DNA from: Pseudopedobacter saltans
Lineage (GTDB): Bacteria > Bacteroidota > Bacteroidia > Chitinophagales > Chitinophagaceae
Reading direction: 5' to 3'
NCBI GenBank assembly: GCA_003241175.1
Contig: QFOI01000087.1
Span: forward strand, 1-10,802
DNA: 10,802 nucleotides
Position numbers and translations under genes: made by a program
Shown here: one piece after another, positions 1-7,348 of the stretch
How the letters are laid out: each line of letters starts with the position of its first letter
Position numbering within the stretch: position 1 is the first letter of the stretch
The notes under the pieces: generated by a model
The model's input: the letters and a program-made list of their open reading frames with translations, nothing else
What the model was told of the DNA's origin: nothing
Databases searched by the model: none

Positions 1-1303
1 AATCGTCAGAATGGATTTGTGTTATGGAATTGTTTTTCCCGATGGTGCGATTCCCCGCCATCCCCGAAAAAAAGAACTCATTGCCTCGACGAGGGTTAAG
101 CCTGTAATTGGTTGTATTGATTTGATATTGAAGTCCAATACTGGCGGTACTTACATCCATTATATTGGGAAGCGCCTTGGTGGCTATAATAGTAGCTGTA
201 TCCACATTCAAAGCTCTTGTAGATGCGAACCTAACAAATACACCTGCGCTTTGTTGAGAAGATATGGCATATTGTACACCTAGATTGGCATACACATTTA
301 GGAACAAGGAATCTCTTTTATACAATTCAAAATCAAAATCAATACCATAAGGCGAATTGAAAATATAGGGACGTGCAAAACCCAGATTAATCCGAGGAGA
401 ACGAGATTGCAATTGTTGCCAACTGAATTTTAGCTCCTCTCCTGCTGCAAATGCATTTTTCAAGTCCAAATTAACCTGCCCTGTCAACAAAAGCTTTCCA
501 CCCAAATCTCCATTTGCTGGCAAAAAACCAATGACAGCATCTATCTGATTGACTTGTTTGGGTTCAAGATACAGATCGAGCATAGCTCCCGTATTGGTCA
601 TTTTAAGATTCCAAGGCTGTGACTGATTGACATATGGAAGATTCTGAAGTTTTTGCGAAACCGTTCCGAGCTTTTGGGCATTGTAGGGTTCATGCGGGCC
701 GATTTCCAGGTAACGGTGGAGAAAATTTTGGGTGAGTTTGGCATTTCCATTTTGAATAATGCTGTCAATCGTGTAGAGTCCTGCCTTATTGACGACAAGC
801 TTGCCTGTAATTTCATTTTTGTCAATCTCAACACTATCCATTTTCACAGACGCAAATGGAAAACCCATATTGTTGTAATAGTTCAATATACTGTCCTGCA
901 ACTTGTTAACAGAGCCAGTATTTATATTTTGCAAACCAACAACATCGTATCCCAACCCTGTCAACAAAAGGCTATCAGAAGCATCCACTTTTATTCTTTT
1001 CCAAACATATTTCTCTCCTACAAAAAGCCAAATCCTCGTTGTATCACTCGTTTCCCAAACCGAATCGATAGACGCCGCAACATAACCTTTGCCAACAAGA
1101 TCATCTTTTAGTTTAAAAAGATATGTCGTTAAGTCCTTTTTAGTGGAAAATGATGTTTGGATATTAGGTTTTGAATTGGAAGAATCTATTTGAACAATAT
1201 CCAAAAAATAAACAGGTTTCTTAGCTTGGCCATACAAACATGTACCAATCAATTGAAAAACAAAACATATAAAAAGCTGAAACCAAAGCCTTTTTGACCA
1301 CAT
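1..1303 (-). CDS. BamA/TamA-like (Omp85) outer-membrane protein, 3' end beyond window
   Basis: The minus-strand reading frame opens with ATG at 1303 (in-frame TAG two codons upstream) and stays open to base 1, giving 434 visible residues. Residues 1-26 form a type I signal peptide ending near LYGQA. Residues ~135-175 (YYNNMGFPFASV) and ~178-248 (GPHEPYNAQKL, LQNLPYV) look like POTRA repeats. From ~253 onward the sequence alternates like beta-barrel strands and carries Omp85-type signatures: LLLTGQVNLDLKNAFAAGE, GFARPYIFNSPYG and NPRRGNEFFF. Family members insert or export proteins or other cargo at the outer membrane; the size and two POTRAs resemble the ~550-600 residue Bacteroidota TamA-like group rather than five-POTRA BamA. 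About 150 barrel residues should lie outside the window. It starts 39 bases after the fucosidase stop and is probably co-transcribed with it. Its substrate cannot be told from sequence. Confidence 0.85.
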   Translation of the reverse strand, partial: MWSKRLWFQLFICFVFQLIGTCLYGQAKKPVYFLDIVQIDSSNSKPNIQTSFSTKKDLTTYLFKLKDDLVGKGYVAASIDSVWETSDTTRIWLFVGEKYVWKRIKVDASDSLLLTGLGYDVVGLQNINTGSVNKLQDSILNYYNNMGFPFASVKMDSVEIDKNEITGKLVVNKAGLYTIDSIIQNGNAKLTQNFLHRYLEIGPHEPYNAQKLGTVSQKLQNLPYVNQSQPWNLKMTNTGAMLDLYLEPKQVNQIDAVIGFLPANGDLGGKLLLTGQVNLDLKNAFAAGEELKFSWQQLQSRSPRINLGFARPYIFNSPYGIDFDFELYKRDSLFLNVYANLGVQYAISSQQSAGVFVRFASTRALNVDTATIIATKALPNIMDVSTASIGLQYQINTTNYRLNPRRGNEFFFSGMAGNRTIGKNNSITQIHSDD

Positions 1304-1342
1304 GTACTATAAACGTCGAGTCATGTTTCATATTGCGAAACA

Positions 1343-2689
1343 TCAATTCAGTCCACCTTTTCCTTCATACAAATCTATCGGACCTTCTAGATCCATTTCC
1401 AAAACCGTAACATAATCGTCCTGAGCATTTTTTGGAACATCAATATAAAGCAGACCAGGATTTTGACTCCAAGATATTTTTCCAACAATTTTGTATGGGA
1501 CCGAATCAATGTCAGGACGACCAACAACTTTTATGGACTTAATATTGTTCTTTAAACCTTTAAAAATAGCATGTTCGCTATTTGTTCCGGTAAGGAAAAG
1601 ATATAATTTGGTAGAATCTTTAGATAGTGTCGTCGGTCCATAAAAATGCCCCAAAGGGACACCCGCAATAGTATTGAATACCGCCGTTTCGTTCTTTTTA
1701 TTCCATTTTCCTAATTCTTTTAGCACATTAACTTGCTCGGGTTGTATGGTCCCATCTGCACAAGGACCAAAATCCAACAAAAGATTACCTCCTTTGCTTA
1801 TACAATCCGCAAATATGGTGATTACCTCATAAGGTGTCTTAAATGCCGAATCGTGAGGATTATAACCCCAACTATTGTTAATGGTCATACAAAGTTCCCA
1901 ATATGGAAGATCTGGCCTTGTCACAGGAAAATTTTGTTCGGGAGTATCATAATCGCCATACCCTTTAAGACGACCGTTTATGATGGCATTTCGATTATAA
2001 GTCAGAAGTTTTTCCCTGATATTCATGGCGCCCCACTCTTCCGCCGAATGTTCCCAATCTCCGTCAAACCACCATAGATCTGGGTTGACTTCTTGAGCTA
2101 TTTCATCCATTTGAGCATTCATGAACCTACGATACTGAAACCAGCGATTGGTATCCCTTTTCATGTCGTATCGATTGGAGTCTTTCAAAAAACCAGGATA
2201 CCGATAGTCGCTCCAGTCTATCAAAGAAAAATAGGCACCGGCTTTTATCCCTCTTTTCCGTAATGCTTGGAAAAAAGGTAACATTAAATCCTTTTTTGCC
2301 GGAGTTTTGTGGACTACGCTTAAGTAACTTTGGTAAGAATTCCACAGTGCAACACCATCATGGTGTTTAGTTGTAAAAACAGCATATCTAGCTCCTGTTT
2401 CTTTTATGAGGTCCGCCCATGCTTCTGGATCATATTTTTTAGGTTTGAAACCTTTTAACTGAGCCATGTAATCTGCATAAGTCATTTCTCTATTGTGAAA
2501 TGCCCAACTTTCAGTAACGCCATCCACATCATAAATACCATAATGAATGAAAATCCCTAATTTACCGTCAGCAAACCACTGCATTTTGCTTTTTATAGAA
2601 TCGGGACGAATGATTTGCTGGGAATAAGATCTTAGAATGTTAAATACCGTTAAAATAATGAGCAGTACAGCGTGTTTTTTTAAGTCCAT
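1343..2689 (-). CDS. Secreted alpha-L-fucosidase, GH29
   Basis: A 448-residue protein when started at the ATG at 2689, which opens directly into a signal peptide (MDLKKHAVLLIILTVF, cleavage near SYSQQ). The frame extends upstream to 2803, but those 38 residues are unlike a signal peptide and cover a likely promoter, so I prefer 2689. GH29 features are clear: WFADGKLGIFIHYG (38-51), FTTKHHDGVALW (105-116) and LWWFDGDWEH (205-214), where D209 is the expected nucleophile. YWELCMTINNSWGY follows at 263-276, with E265 a possible acid/base by spacing, and KGGNLLLDFGP at 299-309. The enzyme should cleave terminal alpha-L-fucose from glycans in the periplasm or outside the cell. It is the first gene of a likely pair with the Omp85-like gene. 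No SusC/SusD genes are in view, so linkage to a polysaccharide-utilisation locus is not shown. Confidence 0.93.
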   Translation of the reverse strand: MDLKKHAVLLIILTVFNILRSYSQQIIRPDSIKSKMQWFADGKLGIFIHYGIYDVDGVTESWAFHNREMTYADYMAQLKGFKPKKYDPEAWADLIKETGARYAVFTTKHHDGVALWNSYQSYLSVVHKTPAKKDLMLPFFQALRKRGIKAGAYFSLIDWSDYRYPGFLKDSNRYDMKRDTNRWFQYRRFMNAQMDEIAQEVNPDLWWFDGDWEHSAEEWGAMNIREKLLTYNRNAIINGRLKGYGDYDTPEQNFPVTRPDLPYWELCMTINNSWGYNPHDSAFKTPYEVITIFADCISKGGNLLLDFGPCADGTIQPEQVNVLKELGKWNKKNETAVFNTIAGVPLGHFYGPTTLSKDSTKLYLFLTGTNSEHAIFKGLKNNIKSIKVVGRPDIDSVPYKIVGKISWSQNPGLLYIDVPKNAQDDYVTVLEMDLEGPIDLYEGKGGLN

Positions 2690-2781
2690 GATTGTAGCGT
2701 TTTCCAAAAGATAAACGCTTAGCAAGCATTTATCACTGAATATAGGTTGTCCGTATAGTGTAAATAAAATATAATTCGGGT

Positions 2782-2789
2782 CAAATATA
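2782..2789 (-). promoter_or_regulatory. Putative -7 box for fucosidase/Omp85 pair
   Basis: TATATTTG on the minus strand matches the Bacteroidota -7 consensus TAnnTTTG exactly. It would place the transcript start near 2775, about 85 nt ahead of the fucosidase ATG at 2689. No good TTTG -33 element is seen at the usual distance, so this rests on the -7 box and position alone. Confidence 0.45.
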
Positions 2790-2802
2790 TTGTAGAAAAC
2801 CA

Positions 2803-2810
2803 TATTTTTG
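2803..2810 (+). promoter_or_regulatory. Putative -7 box for pdhB
   Basis: TATTTTTG matches TAnnTTTG and lies 39 nt ahead of the pdhB ATG. No clear -33 TTTG is seen. It is 13 bp from the opposing -7 box at 2782-2789, so the two divergent promoters would share the same DNA. Confidence 0.45.
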
Positions 2811-2849
2811 CGCCGTTCCTAAGTTTAAAAAACCAGAAAGAATTTCAAT

Positions 2850-3836
2850 ATGCGACAAATTGCGTTACGTGAAGCACTTCGTGAAGCCCTCAATGAAGAA
2901 TTTAGAAGGGATGACAGAGTGTTCATGATGGGAGAAGAAGTAGCAGAGTACAATGGAGCTTATAAAGTCAGTCAAGGTATGCTTGCTGAATTTGGACCGA
3001 AAAGGATTTTGGATACTCCTATTACAGAATTAGGTTTTGCGGCAGTCGGCGTGGGTGCGGCACAAAACGGACTTCGTCCAATCGTTGAATTCATGACTTG
3101 GAACTTTGCTACATTGGCAATCGATCAGATTTTAAATTCTGCTTCCAAAATGTTGGCGATGAGTGGTGGACAGCTTCATTGCCCTATCGTTTTCCGTGGA
3201 CCAAACGGAAGTGCGGGTCAATTGGGCGCGCAACACTCTTCCGCATTTGAAAGCATGTATGCTAATATACCAGGACTAAAAGTCGTTTCTGTTGTAGATC
3301 CTTACTTTGCAAAAGGTCTATTGAAACAATCCATCCGTTATGAAGAAGATCCTGTTATCTTTATGGAAAGCGAGGTTTTCTACGGCGAAAAAGGTGAAGT
3401 ACCTGAAGAAGAATACTATCTTGAATTGGGTAAAGCGGCCGTAATCAAACCTGGAACCGATGTAACCATCGTTTCTTTCAACAAGTTGATGAAAGTTGTT
3501 AAAAATGCAGCTGTCGAATTGGAAAAAGAAGGTATCAATGCAGAAGTTATCGACTTGCTTACTATTCGCCCAATGGATTGGATGACCGTATTGGAAAGTG
3601 TCAAGAAAACGAACCGTTTGGTTATTGTCGAAGAACAATGGCCTTTTGCTTCTGTCAGTTCAGAATTGGCTTATCAGATACAGAAAGAAGGCTTTGACTA
3701 TTTGGATGCACCGGTTAAGCGTATCACAAGTTTGGATGCACCTATGCACTATGCTGCGAATCTTGCTGATGCCTATTTGCCTAACGTGGACCAAGTTGTC
3801 AGAAAGGTAAAAGAAGTAATGTATCAAAACAAATAA
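2850..3836 (+). CDS. pdhB: Pyruvate dehydrogenase E1 component, beta subunit
   Basis: A 328-residue protein, the usual length for this subunit. It pairs with E1 alpha to form the thiamine-diphosphate-dependent E1 enzyme, which decarboxylates pyruvate and passes the acetyl group to lipoyl-E2; it is cytosolic. Visible signatures are ALREALNEE (6-17), GEEVAEYNGAYKVSQG (28-43) and DTPITELGFAAVGVGAA (55-71), with E60 the conserved cofactor-activating Glu. FRGPNG, GAQHSSAFESMYANIPGLKV and the C-terminal transketolase domain with VIDLLTIRPMD and IVEEQWPFASVSSELA follow. The start fits the family's MRQIALREA opening; AGAAAG lies upstream. No E1 alpha gene is adjacent, as is common in Bacteroidota. 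A 28-bp gap to the HAD gene suggests co-transcription. A branched-chain 2-oxoacid E1 beta is a weaker alternative. Confidence 0.95.
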   Translation: MRQIALREALREALNEEFRRDDRVFMMGEEVAEYNGAYKVSQGMLAEFGPKRILDTPITELGFAAVGVGAAQNGLRPIVEFMTWNFATLAIDQILNSASKMLAMSGGQLHCPIVFRGPNGSAGQLGAQHSSAFESMYANIPGLKVVSVVDPYFAKGLLKQSIRYEEDPVIFMESEVFYGEKGEVPEEEYYLELGKAAVIKPGTDVTIVSFNKLMKVVKNAAVELEKEGINAEVIDLLTIRPMDWMTVLESVKKTNRLVIVEEQWPFASVSSELAYQIQKEGFDYLDAPVKRITSLDAPMHYAANLADAYLPNVDQVVRKVKEVMYQNK

Positions 3837-3864
3837 GTCATAGAGTTCTGCTCATTAATTAAGG

Positions 3865-4527
3865 ATGCTAAATACAGTTATATTTGACATGGATGGTTTA
3901 CTAATCGATAGTGAACCATTATGGAAAGAGGCGGCACAGGAGGTTTTTGGAAGTTATGGCATACAATTGTCTGATGAGCAATACCTAAAAACAACGGGGC
4001 TTCGTACAAGAGAGTTTGTAACCCATTGGTTTCGTTTTTTCAACTTGGACGAAAACCAGTTGGAACACGCAGAAAATGCCGTTTTGGATCTTGTAGGCCA
4101 GAAAGTGGCAGCAAAGGGCAAGGTAATGCCAGGAGTGAAATACATATTTGAGTATTTCAAGAAACTTGGTTTCAAGATAGGTTTGGCATCATCTTCACCC
4201 ATGAGGCTGATCAAGCAAGTGACTCAGATGTTGGACATAGAGCAATACATCCAAGTAGCCACTTCTGCAGAAAACTTGCTCAACGGAAAACCTCATCCAC
4301 AGGTATATATCAACTGTGCACTAGCTTTGGATAGCATGCCTACGGATTGTATCGCTTTTGAAGATTCTTTTAACGGTATGATTGCAGCCAAGGCAGCAAG
4401 GATGACTTGTGTGGTAGTTCCTGAAAGAGAACAGTATAAACTGGAAAAATGGGCAGCGGCGGACCTTAAAATTTCGTCTTTGCAGAATTTCAACAGTTTA
4501 CATTTGAATATTTTACAAAATAGATAA
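3865..4527 (+). CDS. HAD-family sugar phosphatase, HxpB/YniC-like
   Basis: A 220-residue HAD hydrolase of the beta-phosphoglucomutase-like subclass. Motif I is FDMDGLLIDSEPLW (7-20), with D8 as nucleophile and D10 as acid/base. Motif II is LASSSP (107-112), motif III uses K142 in GKPHPQVY, and motif IV is FEDSFNG (165-171). From memory it follows E. coli YniC/HxpB closely: DGLLIDSEPLW, MPGV, SAE, KPHPQVY and EDS.NGMIA.KAARM all recur. HxpB removes phosphate from 2-deoxyglucose-6-phosphate and hexitol phosphates, so a cytosolic sugar-phosphate phosphatase is likely; the exact substrate is not determined. The gene follows pdhB by 28 bp on the same strand. An AAGG stands directly against the ATG, too close for a good Shine-Dalgarno. 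Confidence 0.9.
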   Translation: MLNTVIFDMDGLLIDSEPLWKEAAQEVFGSYGIQLSDEQYLKTTGLRTREFVTHWFRFFNLDENQLEHAENAVLDLVGQKVAAKGKVMPGVKYIFEYFKKLGFKIGLASSSPMRLIKQVTQMLDIEQYIQVATSAENLLNGKPHPQVYINCALALDSMPTDCIAFEDSFNGMIAAKAARMTCVVVPEREQYKLEKWAAADLKISSLQNFNSLHLNILQNR

Positions 4528-4535
4528 ATCTTACC

Positions 4536-4594
4536 CTGTTTTATCCGAAAAACATCCGACGTTAGGTCGTTTTTTAAAAGAAATGATAAAACAG
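4536..4594. repeat. 10-bp inverted repeat flanking weak terminator
   Basis: CTGTTTTATC at 4536-4545 is repeated in reverse as GATAAAACAG at 4585-4594, 39 nt apart, in the gap between the HAD gene and the 68-residue gene. As RNA it could form the base of a larger stem enclosing the small hairpin at 4557-4569. Chance is possible in AT-rich DNA. Confidence 0.4.
4557..4575 (+). terminator. Weak candidate terminator after HAD gene
   Basis: CGAC and GTCG (4557-4560 and 4566-4569) enclose a five-base loop and are followed by six T. The stem is only 4 bp, so termination would be weak or partial unless helped by the flanking 10-bp inverted repeat. The 97-bp gap holds no other gene and no recognisable -7 box. 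Confidence 0.35.
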
Positions 4595-4624
4595 CATTTT
4601 AAAACCTAAAATAAAAATTGAATC

Positions 4625-4831
4625 ATGGACACTTCAAAATTTATTAAAGCTTATTGCTTGAAGACCAAAGAAAAAGATGTTCCTATGCACAATGCAGTTA
4701 TCTCTAAAACAGCTAGAGGTGGATACATCGCAAAAGGCGACGATGGCAAAGGCAACAAAATGAGTGCTATCCTTGGTGAAGCAAAAGCTTTGCAAGCGAT
4801 CAAAGACGGTGTTGCTAAGAAAGATTTCTAA
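4625..4831 (+). CDS. Small conserved-type protein, zinc-ribbon-like (DUF5679-like) without cysteines
   Basis: A 68-residue basic, soluble protein with no signal peptide or membrane segment. Residues ~10-48 (AYCLKTKEKDVPMHN ... GGYIAKGDDGKGNKM) follow, from memory, the layout of the small DUF5679 zinc-ribbon family: a YC.KCK...M start, a central NGR/GG turn, then CP.CG.KM. Here the second, third and fourth metal-binding cysteines are replaced by Thr or acidic/Gly residues, leaving only C11. The rest is a predicted helix (EAKALQAIKDGVAKKDF). Coding is supported by the uninterrupted frame, its own terminator directly after it and Bacteroidota-style A-rich sequence before the ATG. The function is unknown; family assignment is tentative. 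Confidence 0.75.
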   Translation: MDTSKFIKAYCLKTKEKDVPMHNAVISKTARGGYIAKGDDGKGNKMSAILGEAKALQAIKDGVAKKDF

Positions 4832-4870
4832 GATATTTTTCTAATAGCAAGGTTGACATCAACCTATATT

Positions 4871-4902
4871 GAAAAAGGTTTAGCAAAAGCTAAACCTTTT
4901 TC
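4871..4902. terminator. Bidirectional intrinsic terminator
   Basis: A perfect 14-bp stem (4871-4884 with 4889-4902) closed by an AAAA loop. It has an A-run on the left and a T-run on the right, so it works in both directions. It sits 39 nt after the stop of the 68-residue gene and directly abuts the ispH stop codon on the other strand (4905-4903). Confidence 0.9.
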
Positions 4903-6156
4903 TTATTTAGAGCTAACTTTTTGTAGATTGAGTTGTTCCATTAGTGCATCCAACTGAGGCGTTGTCTCTGTAAGTTGCGCAAGTCGCTTGATAACTTGTT
5001 CGACTATGGCATCTGGACAGCTCGCACCACTTGTTATCAATACAGTAACAGGTCTTTTTTCTGGTAAGAAGCCCGAAGTCACCAATTCATTTTTTTGAGC
5101 CCAGTCACAATGCGAAATTTGTTTTTCAGATAAAATCTTATTGGCTTCATTTATGAAATAGGTTGGCAAATACTGCTCACAGATCTCTGCCAAATGGGAA
5201 GTATTACTGCTTTTGTATCCTCCAACGACCAATGCAAAATCAGCTTCCTCGCTTTTCTCCATTAGACCTTGAACGGCGGATTGGTTGTCACTCGTAGCAT
5301 AGCACAGCGTATCACGCGTATCTGCAAAATGCCTTTGGATATTATTAGGCTCAAGTTGATAATGATCCGTAATAATTTTTTTAAGATATTCAGAGATCTC
5401 AATGGTACTTGATGCCAGCTGAGTGGTTTGATTCACGACGCCTATCCTGTCTAAATCTCTACTAACGTCAAAACCATCGGAGTAGAGGCCATTAAATTGC
5501 TCATAAAATTTTTCTGAAGGATATTCTCCAGTAATATATTTTCCCAATTCTATAGCATCATTAAGATCATTGACAACCACTGTTGGTGTATTGTGCGAGG
5601 CATGCGAAAAAGTAGCCCTTGTTTCTTCATGTTTAGGTTTACCATGAACAACAATCGAATAACCCTTTTCAGCGATTTGTGCTGAACGATTCCAAACTTT
5701 TTCCACAAAAGGGCAAGTTGTATTGTATTGTTTGGTATGTAAACCAATACCCTCCAAAGTTTCTTCCACCTCCAGAGTCGTTCCAAATGCTGGAATAATC
5801 ACTATGTCATCAGCGTTAAGAGATTCAAATGGTATCAGTTGTTTTCCATAAGTATCTTGTAAAAAGCGAACGCCCAATTTTTCCAAATCAGAATTAACTT
5901 GTGGATTGTGGATCATCTCACTCAACATAAAAATTCTTTTCCCCACATTTTCCGAAATGGTTCTGAATGCAATATCGATGGCATTTTCAACGCCATAGCA
6001 AAATCCAAAATGTCGAGCCAGATAAATCTTCAGATCACCCAGATCCAACAAGGTTGGACTAAAGTCCTTTTTCATCCTATCATCTTTGGAACGTTGCACT
6101 TTTATGGCACTAATCAAACCACTTCGATAAAAATTAGGAACATCAAACTTTTTCAT
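4903..6156 (-). CDS. ispH: 4-hydroxy-3-methylbut-2-enyl diphosphate reductase, long form
   Basis: This is the last enzyme of the MEP isoprenoid pathway: it reduces HMBPP to IPP and DMAPP using a [4Fe-4S] cluster in the cytosol. The ATG at 6156 gives 417 residues and the family-like opening MKKFDVPNFYRSG; a TTG three codons upstream (6165) is a less likely start. The cluster cysteines are C53 (HFGFCYGVENA), C148 (NTTCPFVEKVW) and C285 (DTLCYATSDNQ). Also visible are H83 in MIHNPQV, H176 and E177/E178 in GKPKHEET, NQTTQLAS, and the SSNTSHLAEI substrate segment. At over 400 residues it belongs to the longer IspH type found in Bacteroidota and cyanobacteria rather than the ~315-residue E. coli type. 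It is convergent with the small gene and divergent from the hydrolase gene. Confidence 0.96.
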   Translation of the reverse strand: MKKFDVPNFYRSGLISAIKVQRSKDDRMKKDFSPTLLDLGDLKIYLARHFGFCYGVENAIDIAFRTISENVGKRIFMLSEMIHNPQVNSDLEKLGVRFLQDTYGKQLIPFESLNADDIVIIPAFGTTLEVEETLEGIGLHTKQYNTTCPFVEKVWNRSAQIAEKGYSIVVHGKPKHEETRATFSHASHNTPTVVVNDLNDAIELGKYITGEYPSEKFYEQFNGLYSDGFDVSRDLDRIGVVNQTTQLASSTIEISEYLKKIITDHYQLEPNNIQRHFADTRDTLCYATSDNQSAVQGLMEKSEEADFALVVGGYKSSNTSHLAEICEQYLPTYFINEANKILSEKQISHCDWAQKNELVTSGFLPEKRPVTVLITSGASCPDAIVEQVIKRLAQLTETTPQLDALMEQLNLQKVSSK

Positions 6157-6162
6157 TGTTTG

Positions 6163-6170
6163 CAAATTTA
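6163..6170 (-). promoter_or_regulatory. Putative -7 box for ispH
   Basis: TAAATTTG on the minus strand matches TAnnTTTG and ends exactly 6 nt ahead of the preferred ispH ATG (6156). Transcription would start at or next to the start codon. The only TTTG upstream (6188-6185) is 14 nt away, shorter than usual for a -33 element. Confidence 0.45.
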
Positions 6171-6234
6171 ATAAGTTTTTCTGCCAAAAGGTCTAATAAA
6201 ACATTGGCTTAACATGCTATGTTTGTCTTTCCTT

Positions 6235-6242
6235 TATCTTTG
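6235..6242 (+). promoter_or_regulatory. Putative -7 box for membrane hydrolase gene
   Basis: TATCTTTG matches TAnnTTTG and ends exactly 6 nt ahead of the ATG at 6249. A start at 6219 would lie upstream of this box, which supports 6249. No well-placed -33 TTTG is seen. Confidence 0.45.
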
Positions 6243-6248
6243 ACACTT

Positions 6249-7277
6249 ATGGATTCTCTAACGCATATCGTATTGGGTGCTTGTATTGGAAAAGTTGTTT
6301 TACCACAAAAAATGGGTAAAAAGGCTTTGATTTTAGGTGCTATTGCTCACAGCATACCTGACATAGATGCCATTTCTTCTTTTTTCAATACAGCAACACA
6401 GGATTTAGTTATTCACAGAGCCATATCGCATTCCCTTTTCATTGCCATTATTTTTGCACTGCTCTTTGCCGCCTTTTCTTATACTAGATATAAGAGAACG
6501 ATCAAGTTTGCGCGATTTTTCTTTCCGTTCTTACTTTTGGTTGGTTTACACGACATATTAGACACTTGCAATAACTACGGAACAGAATTGTTTGCACCTT
6601 TTTCCGACAAGAGATATTCTTTTCATTTACTCTATGTAGCGGATCCGTTGTTTTCTATAGTCCCATTAATTGCAGCCATTTTTCTTTTTATCAAAAAAAA
6701 CAATTGGAGATATGGAAAAATAGCAGCAATACTAGGCATTGTAGTTCCTTGCACCTATGTAAGTCTGATTGGTATTGGAAAAACTAAAGTAGAAAAAGCA
6801 TTAGCAAAAAATCCTCCTATTCCAAATGCTCATTTTGATTTTTTAACGCCAACGCCTTTCAATGGTTTTCTTTGGTATGGCGTTTTCAGTAATGATAGTA
6901 CGGTGTATACGACTTATCGTTCAACCTTTGACCAACCAAATTATTCAGCATCTTATTCTTCCTATGCGATCAACAAAGATTTATTAAAACCATACATGGA
7001 GGAACAAGACACCAAAAATCTATTGGAGTTTTCGGAAGGTATATATACCATTGAGCAAAAACAGGACACTATACAGTTTAACATTCCGAGATTTGGACAA
7101 ATTATGGGATGGCAATATGCAAATGCTCCTTTCACATTCTACTATTACGTCCATCCAGATGTCAACAATTCACTCGCGGTACAACGTGGTCGCCTAAAAG
7201 GTTGGAACAAGCAATCAATGGCCTTCTTTTGGAACAGAATAACGGGAAAACATCCAACCACGACCGATCACAAATAA
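6249..7277 (+). CDS. Membrane-bound metal-dependent hydrolase, YdjM/DUF457 type
   Basis: Started at 6249 the protein has 342 residues and the family's standard opening MDSLTHIVLGACIG; the frame's earlier ATG (6219) adds ten atypical residues. Likely metal-binding motifs are DSLTH (H6), GAIAHSIPDID (30-40), HRAISHS (56-62) and HDILDTCNNYG (101-111), the last followed by FAPFSDKRY. Hydrophobic stretches near 63-77, 88-103, 132-148 and 158-178 suggest four membrane spans, with a ~160-residue soluble C-terminal domain rich in aromatic residues. The family is called a hydrolase from its motifs; the substrate is unknown, and some relatives are LexA-regulated inner-membrane proteins. It stands alone on its strand, 124 bp before the encapsulin gene, which has its own promoter. 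Confidence 0.85.
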   Translation: MDSLTHIVLGACIGKVVLPQKMGKKALILGAIAHSIPDIDAISSFFNTATQDLVIHRAISHSLFIAIIFALLFAAFSYTRYKRTIKFARFFFPFLLLVGLHDILDTCNNYGTELFAPFSDKRYSFHLLYVADPLFSIVPLIAAIFLFIKKNNWRYGKIAAILGIVVPCTYVSLIGIGKTKVEKALAKNPPIPNAHFDFLTPTPFNGFLWYGVFSNDSTVYTTYRSTFDQPNYSASYSSYAINKDLLKPYMEEQDTKNLLEFSEGIYTIEQKQDTIQFNIPRFGQIMGWQYANAPFTFYYYVHPDVNNSLAVQRGRLKGWNKQSMAFFWNRITGKHPTTTDHK

Positions 7278-7293
7278 TCTTTTTTTGAAAATA

Positions 7294-7323
7294 TTTGTTT
7301 TTGTCATAATTCCGCTATATTTG
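7294..7323 (+). promoter_or_regulatory. Encapsulin operon promoter (-33 / -7)
   Basis: TTTG at 7294-7297 and TATATTTG at 7316-7323, 18 nt apart, form the best Bacteroidota-type sigma-A promoter in the window. Transcription should start near 7328-7330, leaving a leader of about 72 nt before the encapsulin ATG. Confidence 0.75.
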
Positions 7324-7348
7324 TCTACAAAATAAGTAGACTACTTAT
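7323..7348. promoter_or_regulatory. Candidate operator: overlapping palindromes at the start site
   Basis: A perfect 17-bp palindrome, ATAAGTAGACTACTTAT (7332-7348), has two 8-bp arms around a central A. A second inverted repeat, GTCTAC-N7-GTAGAC (7323-7328 and 7336-7341), shares its right arm with the palindrome and begins on the last base of the -7 box. The first GTCTAC arm lies at or before the predicted start site, so most of it would not be in the RNA; a DNA-binding repressor or activator site is therefore likelier than an RNA switch. The dimeric regulator is not encoded in the window; Rrf2- or MarR-type proteins bind sites of this size, but which one acts here is unknown. Confidence 0.6.

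Noticed and set aside
478..971. Direct repeat of about 14 bases (CCTGTCAACAAAAG) in the Omp85-like gene
   Set aside because: Both copies encode LLLTG in different protein contexts; explained by shared codons rather than a mobile or regulatory repeat.
653..1111. 152-residue plus-strand reading frame
   Set aside because: Lies fully inside the minus-strand Omp85-like gene, has no family features, and its composition fits an antisense shadow.
2690..2803. N-terminal extension of the fucosidase to an ATG at 2803
   Set aside because: The extra 38 residues precede a good signal peptide and cover the likely promoter at 2782-2789; the start at 2689 is better.
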